In this document: in pieces, positions 42,821-50,968 of the stretch
How positions within the stretch are numbered: the stretch's first letter is position 1
Layout of the letters: each line of letters opens with the position of its first letter
Source: CBDDFN01 sp965227065
Lineage (GTDB): Bacteria > Pseudomonadota > Alphaproteobacteria > SPJN01
Length of the DNA: 64,000 nucleotides
Reading direction: 5' to 3'
NCBI GenBank assembly: GCA_965227065.1
Contig: CBDDFN010000009.1
Span: 124,001 to 188,000 of the forward strand
The notes under the pieces: model-generated
The model's input: only the letters and a program-made list of their open reading frames with translations
What the model was told of the DNA's origin: nothing
Databases searched by the model: none
Made by a program: the position numbers and the translations under genes

Positions 42821-43945
42821 TTAATCCGGCATGGGCAGACCAGCCAGCGAATCCAGTGATTTGTGGGCAAAGCCGAAGGCCTTGAACAGCTCCCCCATCT
42901 GCCCGGGATCAACCAGGCGATGACGCGCCGCGGCAATCGCTTCGGTCTGTTTGCCGTCGGCATCACGCATCAGACGGTTTGCCCGGGCATCAATACCCAG
43001 CATCGTCAGAAACTTGCCCTGAGTGGTTGACGGATAGGCGAATACCCCGGCGGCGTTGGCAATGTGGAATAGGCGCTCAAAATCGACATGCACGGTCAGA
43101 TCGGCGGTGCCGGGCTCGTCCAGAACATCATGGCGCTTGTGCTTGCGCACCGCTTGCAGCGTGTCGCCGAGGCCTGACTTTTCCGACCCATAGTCGACAA
43201 ACAGCGCCGCGCCGCCCTGGTTTGCGATCTGAGTGGCGAGGGTTTGAACAATCGCCTCGGCAGGCCGCGCCAGTTCGGCGACGGCACCAAGCGGCGCGTG
43301 CCGCACCCGTTCGCCCAGCGTTTCGATGGGATTGTCGAGCGCTTGGGGCGCGAGCACAAAGCGGAAGCGGCGCAACGGCTGGGGCAGGCCAAGCGATCCA
43401 ATCGCGCGGTCGAGATCAACCATCCGTTCAACCCAGCCTTTGGGCGTGTGTTGGAACTGGCGGACCGGCAGCGCATCGAAAAATTCATTGCCCAGAACAA
43501 TCAGCGGCGCATCCGTCGGCAGGCTGGTGATTGTCTCGTGATGGGTGATGGAGACGGGCAGCGCCTCAATCTGCCGGTCGCGCAGCGTCGGGCTTGCCTC
43601 CACCATATGAAGGGTGAGCGCCTCGGCAAACGCCGGCATGACCTGCGCGGCGCGCAGCGCATCGGCCATCAGCGTGCCATGGCCGGGGCCAAGCTCAACC
43701 AGATGAAACCGAGCGGGAGCGCCCAGCCGCTGCCAGCTGTCGACGGCCCACAGGCCCAGCAGTTCACCGAACATCTGGCTGACTTCAGGTGCGGTGATGA
43801 AATCGCCGCGCGCCCCGATCGGATCAGACTGGGTGTAATAGCCATCCTCAGGATCGGTCAGCACCATCATCATAAACTGGTCAATGGGGATCGGCCCGCT
43901 CTCCGAAATGAGGGCGGCCAACCGGTCGGGCATCAAGACGGTCAT
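42821..43945 (-). CDS. MidA/NDUFAF7-family SAM-dependent methyltransferase
   Basis: 374 residues. The SAM loop FHLVELGPGHGTLMADALRA and the N-terminal DPEDGYYTQSDPIGARGDFITAPEVSQMFGELLG are diagnostic for DUF185/MidA. Mitochondrial NDUFAF7 methylates an arginine of complex I subunit NDUFS2; a similar role on NuoCD is a reasonable inference here. The start at 43945 overlaps the lgt stop by 4 bp. Confidence 0.92.
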   Translation of the reverse strand: MTVLMPDRLAALISESGPIPIDQFMMMVLTDPEDGYYTQSDPIGARGDFITAPEVSQMFGELLGLWAVDSWQRLGAPARFHLVELGPGHGTLMADALRAAQVMPAFAEALTLHMVEASPTLRDRQIEALPVSITHHETITSLPTDAPLIVLGNEFFDALPVRQFQHTPKGWVERMVDLDRAIGSLGLPQPLRRFRFVLAPQALDNPIETLGERVRHAPLGAVAELARPAEAIVQTLATQIANQGGAALFVDYGSEKSGLGDTLQAVRKHKRHDVLDEPGTADLTVHVDFERLFHIANAAGVFAYPSTTQGKFLTMLGIDARANRLMRDADGKQTEAIAAARHRLVDPGQMGELFKAFGFAHKSLDSLAGLPMPD

Positions 43946-44802
43946 GACTTTTTCGCCTGCCCCGCAGTAACCGGCGCGGTGTTGAGCGCGCGCATGATGA
44001 ACCACAGTCCCACCGCAATCATCGGCAATGACAGCCACATGCCATGGGTCAGGAAGCCGAAAACGAGCGGCAAGTCAGTGTCATATTGCCGGACGCTTTC
44101 AACTGCCGTGCGCGCCATGCCGTAACCGGTGAAGAAGACGCCGACCAGCAGGCCGGGCCGGTCGAGCGCACGGAAGCGGAAGGCGAGTAAGGCGATAATG
44201 ACAAACAGCACAACGCCTTCCAAAGCGGCTTCATAAAGTTGGCTGGGATGGCGCGGCACGCCACCGGCGCGCGGATCAGGAAAGATCATCCCCCATGACA
44301 GATCGGTCGGCCGGCCCCACAATTCGCCATTGATGAAATTGGCGATGCGGCCAAAGAACAGGCCGATAGGGGCGACCACCGCCAACAGGTCGCCCAGGGT
44401 GAACATGGAAATTCCCCGGCGCAGTGAAAAGATGATGGTGACGGCCACCACCCCGATCAGCGCACCATGAAATGCCATACCGCCTTGCCAGACGGTCAGG
44501 ATTTCGGCCGGATTGGCGAAATAATAGTCGGGCTTGTAGAACAAGACGAAGCCGAGCCGCCCGCCGATCACAATGGCCAGTGTGGCCCACAGCAGGAAAT
44601 CATCAAGATGATCCGCCGTCAGCGGGGCTTTGCCCTTGGGCCACAGCCGTTCGGTTTTCAGCATGCGCAGGATCAGCCGCCAGCCGACCAGAATGCCCGC
44701 CAGATAGGCGAGCGCGTACCAGCGAATGGCGAAAAAGCCCAGATCGATGGCGACCGGGTCGAATTGGGGAAACTGAAGCGCGGTGTGCGGAACAGGCAAC
44801 AT
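43942..44802 (-). CDS. lgt: Prolipoprotein diacylglyceryl transferase
   Basis: 286 residues, about seven transmembrane helices. The Lgt signature is present: GGMAFHGALIGV, FGRIANFINGELWGRPTD, RHPSQLYEA and GMARTAVESVRQ. It transfers diacylglycerol to the lipobox Cys of prolipoproteins such as the TPR protein at 8.9 kb. It is the first gene of lgt-midA-pgeF and divergent from the ubiK-like gene. Confidence 0.96.
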   Translation of the reverse strand: MLPVPHTALQFPQFDPVAIDLGFFAIRWYALAYLAGILVGWRLILRMLKTERLWPKGKAPLTADHLDDFLLWATLAIVIGGRLGFVLFYKPDYYFANPAEILTVWQGGMAFHGALIGVVAVTIIFSLRRGISMFTLGDLLAVVAPIGLFFGRIANFINGELWGRPTDLSWGMIFPDPRAGGVPRHPSQLYEAALEGVVLFVIIALLAFRFRALDRPGLLVGVFFTGYGMARTAVESVRQYDTDLPLVFGFLTHGMWLSLPMIAVGLWFIMRALNTAPVTAGQAKKS

Positions 44803-44864
44803 GGGGCGGGCTCTTCACTGTCAGGGGCGATGCGTGCAAGGTTTTGTACCTGATCGCACCGCCT

Positions 44865-44898
44865 GCGTCACTGCTGCGCTCTTGCGAAGCTGTGACGC
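44865..44898. promoter_or_regulatory. Inverted repeat in the lgt-ubiK divergent promoter
   Basis: GCGTCAC (44865-44871) and GTGACGC (44892-44898), perfect 7-bp arms 20 bp apart, 41 bp before the ubiK-like start. Could be an operator or a leader hairpin; no regulator assigned. Confidence 0.3.
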
Positions 44899-44938
44899 GC
44901 TTCCTAGATTGCAGCCATACTCCGAAAGGGAGGCTGTC

Positions 44939-45211
44939 ATGCAAAATGAATCGCGTTTCTTTGATGATGTTGCCAAGCTTGCAACCAATGCCGCCGGTGC
45001 GCTGTCAGGCGTGCGGGATGAGCTTGATACGCTGTTGCGCCAGCAGGCTGAACGCCTGATTGCCCAGATGGATCTGGTGTCGCGGGAGGAGTTTGACGCC
45101 GTTAAAGCGATGGCACAGAAGGCGCGCGAGGAAAATGAGGCGCTGAAAGCCCGGATCGAGGCGCTGGAAGGCCAGACGCCTGGCCCCCAATCCCCTGTGG
45201 AAAACTCGTAA
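44939..45211 (+). CDS. UbiK/BMFP-family accessory factor
   Basis: 90 residues, mostly alpha-helical with a C-terminal coiled coil (SREEFDAVKAMAQKAREENEALKARIEALEGQ), the BMFP domain. UbiK homologues assist aerobic ubiquinone synthesis; related BMFP proteins interact with membranes. The ATG at 44939 follows AAAGGGAGGC. It is divergent from lgt, a conserved neighbourhood. Confidence 0.88.
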   Translation: MQNESRFFDDVAKLATNAAGALSGVRDELDTLLRQQAERLIAQMDLVSREEFDAVKAMAQKAREENEALKARIEALEGQTPGPQSPVENS

Positions 45212-45212
45212 A

Positions 45213-45223
45213 ATTGCGGCAAT
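45213..45223. promoter_or_regulatory. Palindrome ATTGC-G-GCAAT, copy 1
   Basis: A perfect 11-base palindrome two bases after the ubiK-like stop. A 10-of-11 copy is at 45359-45369; both lie in the intergenic region before the YbjN-like gene. Confidence 0.35.
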
Positions 45224-45253
45224 AAGCCAGTGATTCGTGACGGCGGCGTGACA

Positions 45254-45267
45254 GATGATTCGTCATC
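45254..45267 (+). terminator. UUCG-tetraloop hairpin after the ubiK-like gene
   Basis: GATGA-TTCG-TCATC, a perfect 5-bp stem with a stable UUCG tetraloop; a TTTTT run follows about 20 bases later. Tentative terminator or RNA structure. Confidence 0.3.
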
Positions 45268-45358
45268 GGTGACGCGGCGCCATCGGTTTTTCCGTAAGCC
45301 ACCCCAAATACTCAGCTTTTTGCCTCGCTTGAAGATAGCGCTTGCGGGACCACAAAAT

Positions 45359-45369
45359 ATTGCGGCAAC
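45359..45369. promoter_or_regulatory. Palindrome ATTGC-G-GCAAc, copy 2
   Basis: Repeats the 45213-45223 palindrome except for its last base, about 100 bp before the YbjN-like start. The pair suggests a shared binding site in this promoter. Confidence 0.35.
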
Positions 45370-45471
45370 CTACATGGGCTTGTAGTCGCGGGCGTCAGGT
45401 GCCACCAGATGTGGCCGGGTGAGCCGGACATGGTTGGCGGTAACGAGGCGCCCTAAGAAGGGGAGGCCCCC

Positions 45472-45972
45472 TTGCAAACAATTCGTCTGGAACCTGAGTT
45501 CATCTCCTCCAATCCGTTGGACCTCGTCGAAACGATCGTGGAAGCGCATGAGTGGCCTTTTGACCGCTCAGACGGTGAATTGATCGTCTCGGTGTCCGGC
45601 AATTGGTGCGATTATCATTTGTGCTTTTCCCTGTTGGGGGATGGCGGTGCGTTGCACATCACTTGTGCACCCGATCTTCGAGTTCCCAAGCAGCGTTACA
45701 CCGAGATTTATTCGCTGATCGGGCAGATCAATGAGCGGATGGTGCTCGGCCATTTTGATCTGTGGTCCGATGATGGCGTGCCGATGTTCCGCATCGCGCA
45801 GTTGATGCCGGAGCGGGAAGAGACCGCGCTGACGCTGACCGAGAATCTCATCGAGATTGCCTTGACCGAGGCGGAGCGCTTTTACCCCGCGCTGCAATTT
45901 TTGTTGTGGGGTGGCCGGACGCCTGAAGAGGCGCTGGCAGCCGCCCTGCTCGATCCGGTTGGAACGGCCTGA
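45472..45972 (+). CDS. YbjN-domain protein
   Basis: 166 residues, soluble, YbjN fold (type III secretion chaperone-like). VETIVEAHEWPFDRSDGELIVSVSGNWCDYHLCFSLL and RYTEIYSLIGQINERMVLGHFDLWSDDGVPMFR are typical of the alphaproteobacterial YbjN proteins found next to proC. Function unknown; regulatory or stress roles are suggested for E. coli YbjN. The start is a TTG at 45472, supported by a strong GGGGAGG five bases upstream; no ATG fits the conserved N-terminus. Confidence 0.88.
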   Translation: MQTIRLEPEFISSNPLDLVETIVEAHEWPFDRSDGELIVSVSGNWCDYHLCFSLLGDGGALHITCAPDLRVPKQRYTEIYSLIGQINERMVLGHFDLWSDDGVPMFRIAQLMPEREETALTLTENLIEIALTEAERFYPALQFLLWGGRTPEEALAAALLDPVGTA

Positions 45973-46019
45973 CAAACCTGTTAATGAGGCCTGCTTAAAT
46001 TTTGTGCGGAGCAGGCCTC

Positions 46020-46874
46020 ATGCCTCAATCGTCGAACGCTGGTTCGAAAAAGATTTCTCTCGCCTTGCTGGGGGCTGGCCGCATGGGCGGCGCCATGCTC
46101 AAAGGCTGGGTCGCTTCGGGACTCAAAAAGCGTGATATGGCAGTGTTTGAGCCAAGCCCGTCCGATGATCTCGTCAAGATCAAGGGCCGCAGCAGCCTGG
46201 CCATCAATCCTGACCTTGCCGCGTTTGAGGGCCGTCCCTTCGATGTTGTGGTGTTGGCGGTCAAACCGCAATTGGCGGTTGAGGTGCTGCGCAGCCATGC
46301 CGCGCTGATCGGACCCAAGACCTTGCTGGTTTCAATCGTCGCGGGCCTGACCCTTGAAACGCTAGCCTCTCCTTTTGAAGCCCCGCGCGCTATTGTGCGG
46401 GCCATGCCCAATACGCCCGCAGCGATTGGCGCGGGCATTACGGCCTTTGTCGTCAATGCCAATGTCAGCAGAGCCCAGGCGAAACTTGCCGAAGAACTGT
46501 TGGCGGCGACCGGCAAGGTCGTGGCGCTCACGGACGAGGCGCAGATGGATGCGGTGACTGCTGTGTCGGGATCAGGTCCGGCTTATGTGTTTCACCTGAC
46601 CGAATGTCTGGCCGCTGCCGCCCAGCGCGCGGGCCTGCCCGAGGCGTTGGCCCATGAATTGGCGCGGGAAACCGTCATCGGGTCGGGCGCGCTGCTGCGC
46701 GAAGCATCCGAAACCCCCGAACAGCTGCGCCAGAATGTGACCAGCCCCGGCGGAACGACGGCCGCCGCGCTGGATGTTCTGATGGGCGACATCGGCTTGC
46801 GCGATTTGATGAGCCGCGCGGTTGAAGCGGCCACCCAGCGGTCTAAACATTTGTCCCGGCCCAAGGAGGATTGA
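46020..46874 (+). CDS. proC: Pyrroline-5-carboxylate reductase
   Basis: 284 residues. The N-terminal NADPH fold LLGAGRMGGAMLKGW, VVLAVKPQ, RAMPNTPAAIGAGI and the C-terminal DAVTAVSGSGPAYVFHLTECLAAAAQ and NVTSPGGTTAAALDVL motifs are complete. It catalyses the final step of proline synthesis. ATG 46020 is preceded by GGAGC. The TetR gene begins 3 bp after its stop. Confidence 0.95.
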   Translation: MPQSSNAGSKKISLALLGAGRMGGAMLKGWVASGLKKRDMAVFEPSPSDDLVKIKGRSSLAINPDLAAFEGRPFDVVVLAVKPQLAVEVLRSHAALIGPKTLLVSIVAGLTLETLASPFEAPRAIVRAMPNTPAAIGAGITAFVVNANVSRAQAKLAEELLAATGKVVALTDEAQMDAVTAVSGSGPAYVFHLTECLAAAAQRAGLPEALAHELARETVIGSGALLREASETPEQLRQNVTSPGGTTAAALDVLMGDIGLRDLMSRAVEAATQRSKHLSRPKED

Positions 46875-46877
46875 GCC

Positions 46878-47519
46878 ATGGCGAAAGCATCAAAGAAAGA
46901 ATTGAAGGATGAGGCGATCAAGGCGGAGCTGATTGATACCGCGCTTGAAATGATTGCCGAAAAAGGCTGGGTTCGGACCACCATGTTCGATGTGGCCCGC
47001 CGCTCCGGCACGCCGATTTCTAAAACCATGCGGCTGGTGCCGACCAAGCTTGCGGTCATGGATGCGCTGGAAGAGCGGGTGGACCGCACCATGCTGGAAG
47101 CGCTCGACAAGGAGTTGGAGCTTGAAGGCCCGCGTGAGCGCCTGTTTGAGGTTGTCATGGCACGCTTTGAAGCGATGCAGCAAAACCGCACCGTCATCAT
47201 CGCCATGCTCAAAGGCCTGCTTTTGGACCCGGTGGCGGCGGCGGCCCTTGCCCGGCGTCACGAAAAATCCTTGCAAATCATGCTGGAAGCCGCGGGGCTT
47301 GAAAGCCCCGATCTCGACAATATCGCCCGGCGCCGCGCCCTTGATCTGGTGTTTGCCGATACGCTGAGAGGCTGGATGTCTGATGACAGCGAAGATCTAT
47401 CGCAGACCATGGCCGCCCTTGACCGCCGCCTGACCCAGCTTGAAGGGGCTGTGTTCTCGGCCGGCGCGATTGTCGCTTCGGTTCTTGAGCGGTTTTCCGG
47501 CGATAAGAGCGAGGCGTGA
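46878..47519 (+). CDS. TetR-family transcriptional regulator
   Basis: 213 residues. An N-terminal helix-turn-helix (AELIDTALEMIAEKGWVRTTMFDVARRSGTPISKTMRLVPTKLAVM, about 15-60) precedes a helical ligand or dimerisation domain. The recognition helix is not typical of well-known TetR members. It is co-transcribed with proC (3-bp gap, GGAGG ribosome site) and the helical protein downstream. The target is unknown. Confidence 0.85.
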   Translation: MAKASKKELKDEAIKAELIDTALEMIAEKGWVRTTMFDVARRSGTPISKTMRLVPTKLAVMDALEERVDRTMLEALDKELELEGPRERLFEVVMARFEAMQQNRTVIIAMLKGLLLDPVAAAALARRHEKSLQIMLEAAGLESPDLDNIARRRALDLVFADTLRGWMSDDSEDLSQTMAALDRRLTQLEGAVFSAGAIVASVLERFSGDKSEA

Positions 47520-47520
47520 G

Positions 47521-47991
47521 ATGGCCAAGGTCAAGGTTCAGGAATTTCCCTTTGCCAGCCTGAGCATCACCCGGCTTCTGGAAGAGATGCGCCAGGAACT
47601 TGTTATCCCCGAAATGGATGATCTGGTCGCTGAACACAAAAAAACCGTCAAGGCGTTGCGCGAGGCCGGCAAGGTAACCGAGCAGGGCCTCAAAGACATG
47701 CACGCCACCGAGGTCGAGACGCTTTATGCCACCGGCGATGAGTTGATCTCTGCATTGCGCAAGGCGGCCAAAGCGGTGGGGGAAGGCGACCGCAAAGTCG
47801 CGCGTGATCACCGCAAGCAGGCCGAGGCGGCGTTTGACCAGGGGCTTGCCGTCCTGAAAGATCTGACGCGCCACGCCAACGGAACCTCAGAGGCGGCTTT
47901 GTCGATCCTGCTCGCGCGCGCCAAGACCGGAATTGCGGATCTGAATGCATTACGAGACAAGCAAAAGAAAAAGCGTAGCGGCGGGGACTAA
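47521..47991 (+). CDS. Helical protein, possibly phasin-like
   Basis: 156 residues, nearly all alpha-helical and highly charged, with no signal or membrane helix. The heptad-rich central part (HKKTVKALREAGKVTEQGLKDMHATEVETLYATGDELISALRKAAKAVGEG) is reminiscent of phasin proteins that coat polyhydroxyalkanoate granules, but no decisive motif is seen. The start at 47521 overlaps the TetR stop (TGAGATG spacing of 1 base), so it is tightly coupled to the regulator and may be its target or partner. It overlaps the convergent DksA-type gene by 4 bp. Confidence 0.7.
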   Translation: MAKVKVQEFPFASLSITRLLEEMRQELVIPEMDDLVAEHKKTVKALREAGKVTEQGLKDMHATEVETLYATGDELISALRKAAKAVGEGDRKVARDHRKQAEAAFDQGLAVLKDLTRHANGTSEAALSILLARAKTGIADLNALRDKQKKKRSGGD

Positions 47992-48341
47992 CGCGCGCAT
48001 TTGATGCATAGCGCGACGGCGGGATCATTTTCCAGCCGGGGCAAGGCAATTTCTTCCCCGCACTGAACGCAATAGCCGTAATCCCCATCGTTGAGCCGGA
48101 CGAGGGCGGCCTCGATCGACTTGATTTCCGCAGCACGCCGCTGGGCGGTGGCGGCCTCCATCTCCCTGGACTGAATGGCGTCCATTCGCGACAGCCGGCC
48201 GATCCGGGTCTGGTCGAGTTCGATGGACGAGCCATTGGCCGACGCCGCCTGGGCCAGGTCAGCCAGGCTGGCGCGCCTGGCTTCCAGGGCCTTACGAGCC
48301 GATGTTTCATCCAGTTTCTGCGGCTTGCTCATACCGCTCAT
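47988..48341 (-). CDS. TraR/DksA-family zinc finger protein
   Basis: 117 residues. An N-terminal coiled coil (about 15-80) is followed by the C4 zinc finger YCVQCGEEIALPRLENDPAVALCIKCAR, the DksA/TraR signature. It probably binds the RNA polymerase secondary channel or acts as a small DksA-like regulator; it lacks the longer N-terminal part of full DksA. ATGs at 48341 and 48332 are both possible. It is divergent from the membrane-protein gene at 48470. Confidence 0.9.
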   Translation of the reverse strand: MSGMSKPQKLDETSARKALEARRASLADLAQAASANGSSIELDQTRIGRLSRMDAIQSREMEAATAQRRAAEIKSIEAALVRLNDGDYGYCVQCGEEIALPRLENDPAVALCIKCAR

Positions 48342-48416
48342 ATTAGCTGCGGCGGCCGGTCGCGGGCAAAGACGAAATTTTTCCGTGTTTTTCTAGAACA
48401 TGTTCCAATTATATTG

Positions 48417-48429
48417 GTTGCAGTGCAAC
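48417..48429 (+). promoter_or_regulatory. Palindromic candidate operator GTTGC-N3-GCAAC, copy 2
   Basis: GTTGCAGTGCAAC followed by AT, 40 bp before the membrane-protein start. It matches the site before slt (6186-6200, minus strand) at 14 of 15 bases. Confidence 0.45.
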
Positions 48430-48431
48430 AT

Positions 48432-48447
48432 GCCCCGCAGCCGGGGC
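48432..48447 (+). promoter_or_regulatory. GC hairpin in the leader before the ribosome site
   Basis: GCCCCG-CAGC-CGGGGC, a perfect 6-bp stem directly between the palindrome and the AAGGAG ribosome site. It may affect translation or transcription of the downstream gene. Confidence 0.35.
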
Positions 48448-48469
48448 TTTGGTAAGGAGTTGTCGCGCA

Positions 48470-48763
48470 ATGGTACGGATGTTTATCAATGTCACCGGTC
48501 TGATTACCGTTCTGGCGATTGCCGCGGGCATGGCGACCGGCGAAGTCGCGGCCCACAATGCGTTCTTTCTGGCGGTTGCAACCGTGATGATCATTGGCGG
48601 GCAGGAATTTGCCAGCCGCGCCAATCAGCATTTCCTGCGTGCCACCCGCGCCATCTTTGTCGAGCCGAAAAGCTATGGCAGCTCGGCCCGTTACGGCCTG
48701 TTCGTGGCGACCATCCTGGCAGGTGTGCTGTTGTCGGCCAGCGCCGCGATCGCTGCGGGCTAA
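48470..48763 (+). CDS. Small membrane protein of unknown function
   Basis: 97 residues with two to three hydrophobic helices (about 4-24, 29-42 and 74-94) and a conserved-looking polar centre QEFASRANQHFLRATRAIFVEPKSYGSSARYG. A start at 48470 follows AAGGAG. Its leader carries the GTTGC-N3-GCAAC palindrome and a GC hairpin, so it appears to be a regulated single-gene unit. It ends 16 bp before the convergent histidine kinase end. No family recognised. Confidence 0.75.
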   Translation: MVRMFINVTGLITVLAIAAGMATGEVAAHNAFFLAVATVMIIGGQEFASRANQHFLRATRAIFVEPKSYGSSARYGLFVATILAGVLLSASAAIAAG

Positions 48764-48779
48764 TCAGCCTTCCCGCGTA

Positions 48780-50249
48780 TCAGCGCGCATGCGGTGCGCG
48801 CTGGGAATGTTCCAACGGAAGCCGGATGGTGGCTTTAAGGCCGCCATACCGGCTTTTGTCTAACAATACATCCCCGCCATGGCCGCGCGCCGCATCACGC
48901 GCAACGGCCAATCCCAGACCAACCCCCCCACCTGAATCGAGATTGCGCCCTTCATCGAGGCGCGAGAAGGGCCGGAAGGCATCCTCGATACGATCGGCGG
49001 GAATGCCGGGCCCATCATCCTCGATGGAAATTTCAACAAACTTTGCGCCCACTTTGAGTTCCACATGGGCGCGGGTGCCGTAGTTGACCGCATTGTTGAT
49101 CAGATTGGTCAGGCAGCGCCGCATGGTCGTCTGACGGATCGGCACAATCAGCGTGTCGGCGCCATCGGCGTCGAAATCGACCTGTTTGTCCTCCCGGTGG
49201 GCGTCGCGCACGGTGGCTTCGACAAAGCTTTTGAGTTCGGTCTCTTCGGGCTCATCGGCGGCCAGGCCACGGGCAAAGGCAAGATACTCATCAAGCATGC
49301 GCTCCATCAGATTGAGATCTCCGCGCATATCGTTAAAGCGCTCAGGCTTTTCCATCATCGCCAATTCAAGCTTGATGCGCGCAATGGGGGTTCTCAGATC
49401 ATGGCTGATACCCGCCAGCATGGCGGTGCGCTGATTGATCTGGCGTTCGATGCGCTGCTTCATGGTGATGAAGGCACGCGCGGTCCGGCGCACTTCATGC
49501 GCGCCATGGGGTTTGAAGCCCGGCGCATCAAGCCCCCGGCCAAACCGGTCGGCTGCAATCGCCAGTTCGCGGATCGGACGGACTTGATTGCGCAAAAACA
49601 AAAAGGCGATGATCAGCAAGGCCAGCGATAGCCCCACCATCCACAGCATGAAGATATAGGCGGTGTTGGAGGTGAGACGGGTGTGTGGAACCTCGGCGCG
49701 CAACACGCTGCCATCGTGCAACGCGATGAGGAACATGGCCGCGCGTTCGCTGGCATAGATTTCGATCCTGTTGTCGCGGCCGGTATGTTCGGTCAGCTGA
49801 TCCTTGCTGATGGCATACAGCGTGTCGAAGCGGAACCAGGCGGGCGGGGCGGCGGGCGGCAAAATCTCATTGGGAGCAAAGGTGAGTTTGAGATCAAAAT
49901 TGCGCGCTGCGAGATCGCGCAAAAATTCAGGGTCGGTGCCTTGATTATGCAGCTCGATGATCGCGCCGAGATCGTTCGCCACCGCCATGGCGAGCCTTTT
50001 GGTCACCCGGTCCAGATGCCGGTCATAAAAGATCACCGCCAGAAGCGCCTGCAGCAGGATGATGGGGGTGACGATGATCAGAATGGCACGCGGCAGCAAT
50101 CCACGCGGCGTCACCGCCTTGGCAAGCTGGCCGACATTGTATGGCCAACGTAACGGATTGTTCCATTCGAGCGGCGGCGCATCGCCGCCCAGCCCGCGCT
50201 GGGTGTCGGTGTGAAGCGGGGATTCGGGGGGCAGGTCAGGGCCGGTCAT
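48780..50249 (-). CDS. Sensor histidine kinase, EnvZ-like (PetR-associated)
   Basis: 489 residues. Transmembrane helices at about 55-75 and 198-218 bracket a periplasmic sensor region of about 120 residues. A HAMP segment (NQVRPIRELAIAADRFGRGLDAPG) follows, then the phospho-acceptor His283 in AGISHDLRTPIARIK, and the ATPase N, G1 and G2 boxes (NLINNAVNYG, DDGPGIP, GGGVGLGLAVARD). The start overlaps the response-regulator stop by 4 bp, so MarR, regulator and kinase form one coupled operon. Confidence 0.93.
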   Translation of the reverse strand: MTGPDLPPESPLHTDTQRGLGGDAPPLEWNNPLRWPYNVGQLAKAVTPRGLLPRAILIIVTPIILLQALLAVIFYDRHLDRVTKRLAMAVANDLGAIIELHNQGTDPEFLRDLAARNFDLKLTFAPNEILPPAAPPAWFRFDTLYAISKDQLTEHTGRDNRIEIYASERAAMFLIALHDGSVLRAEVPHTRLTSNTAYIFMLWMVGLSLALLIIAFLFLRNQVRPIRELAIAADRFGRGLDAPGFKPHGAHEVRRTARAFITMKQRIERQINQRTAMLAGISHDLRTPIARIKLELAMMEKPERFNDMRGDLNLMERMLDEYLAFARGLAADEPEETELKSFVEATVRDAHREDKQVDFDADGADTLIVPIRQTTMRRCLTNLINNAVNYGTRAHVELKVGAKFVEISIEDDGPGIPADRIEDAFRPFSRLDEGRNLDSGGGVGLGLAVARDAARGHGGDVLLDKSRYGGLKATIRLPLEHSQRAPHAR

Positions 50250-50968
50250 GAGGGCTTCTCAGTATCGATCATCAGCGCATAGCCAAGCCCGCGCACGGTT
50301 TTCAGATAGGCGGGATCGCGGGAATCCTCTTCAATCTTGCGTCTGAGCCGGGTGATCTGAACATCGATGGAGCGTTCCTGAACAATGCCCAGCCGGGCGG
50401 CCAGCTCGCTGCGTGAGACCGGCATGGGCGCGCGCGCCGCCAGCAAGGTCAGAATGTCGGCTTCGGTTTCGGTCAGTTTGAGACGGCGATCATTCCGCGT
50501 CAGCGCGCCGCGATCAAGGTCATAGCTGTGCGGACCGAACCGAACCACGCCGCCGGGCTCCGCCTCGGCCCGCACGGCAGCAGGACCGCTGCGCTTCAAA
50601 ATGGCCTGGATACGGAGCACCAGTTCTTCAGGCTCGAAGGGTTTGGCCAGATAATCATCAACACCGCTTTTCAGCCCCTCAATCCGGTGCTCTGTTTCGC
50701 CCATCGCGGTCAGCATGAGGATCGGCACTTGCGATGTCACGCGAAGCTTCTGGGCAAACTCAAGGCCCGACCGGCCCGGCATCATGACGTCAAGCACAAT
50801 CAAATCGAACTCAAGCCCCTCAAGATAGCGGTCGGCTTCGTCGGCATGTTCGGCGGCTGACACACGGTAGCCCTGGCCCGACAAGAAGCGCTTGAGCAGA
50901 TCGCGCAACCGCCGGTCATCATCGACAACCAGAATATGGGCCGGCCCTTCGGGTTCGGCCTCCGTCAT
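50246..50968 (-). CDS. OmpR-type response regulator (PetR-like)
   Basis: 240 residues. The receiver domain has phospho-acceptor Asp60 (IVLDVMMPG), an acidic pocket in VVDDD and Lys109 (LAKPFEP). A winged-helix DNA-binding domain follows (LTRNDRRLKLTETEADILTLLA...QERSIDVQITRLRRKIEEDSRDPAYLKTVRGLGYAL). The context after a MarR gene, with ilvE divergent, matches PetR of Rhodobacter capsulatus, first described near petABC. That identity is by similarity and context. Confidence 0.93.
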   Translation of the reverse strand: MTEAEPEGPAHILVVDDDRRLRDLLKRFLSGQGYRVSAAEHADEADRYLEGLEFDLIVLDVMMPGRSGLEFAQKLRVTSQVPILMLTAMGETEHRIEGLKSGVDDYLAKPFEPEELVLRIQAILKRSGPAAVRAEAEPGGVVRFGPHSYDLDRGALTRNDRRLKLTETEADILTLLAARAPMPVSRSELAARLGIVQERSIDVQITRLRRKIEEDSRDPAYLKTVRGLGYALMIDTEKPS

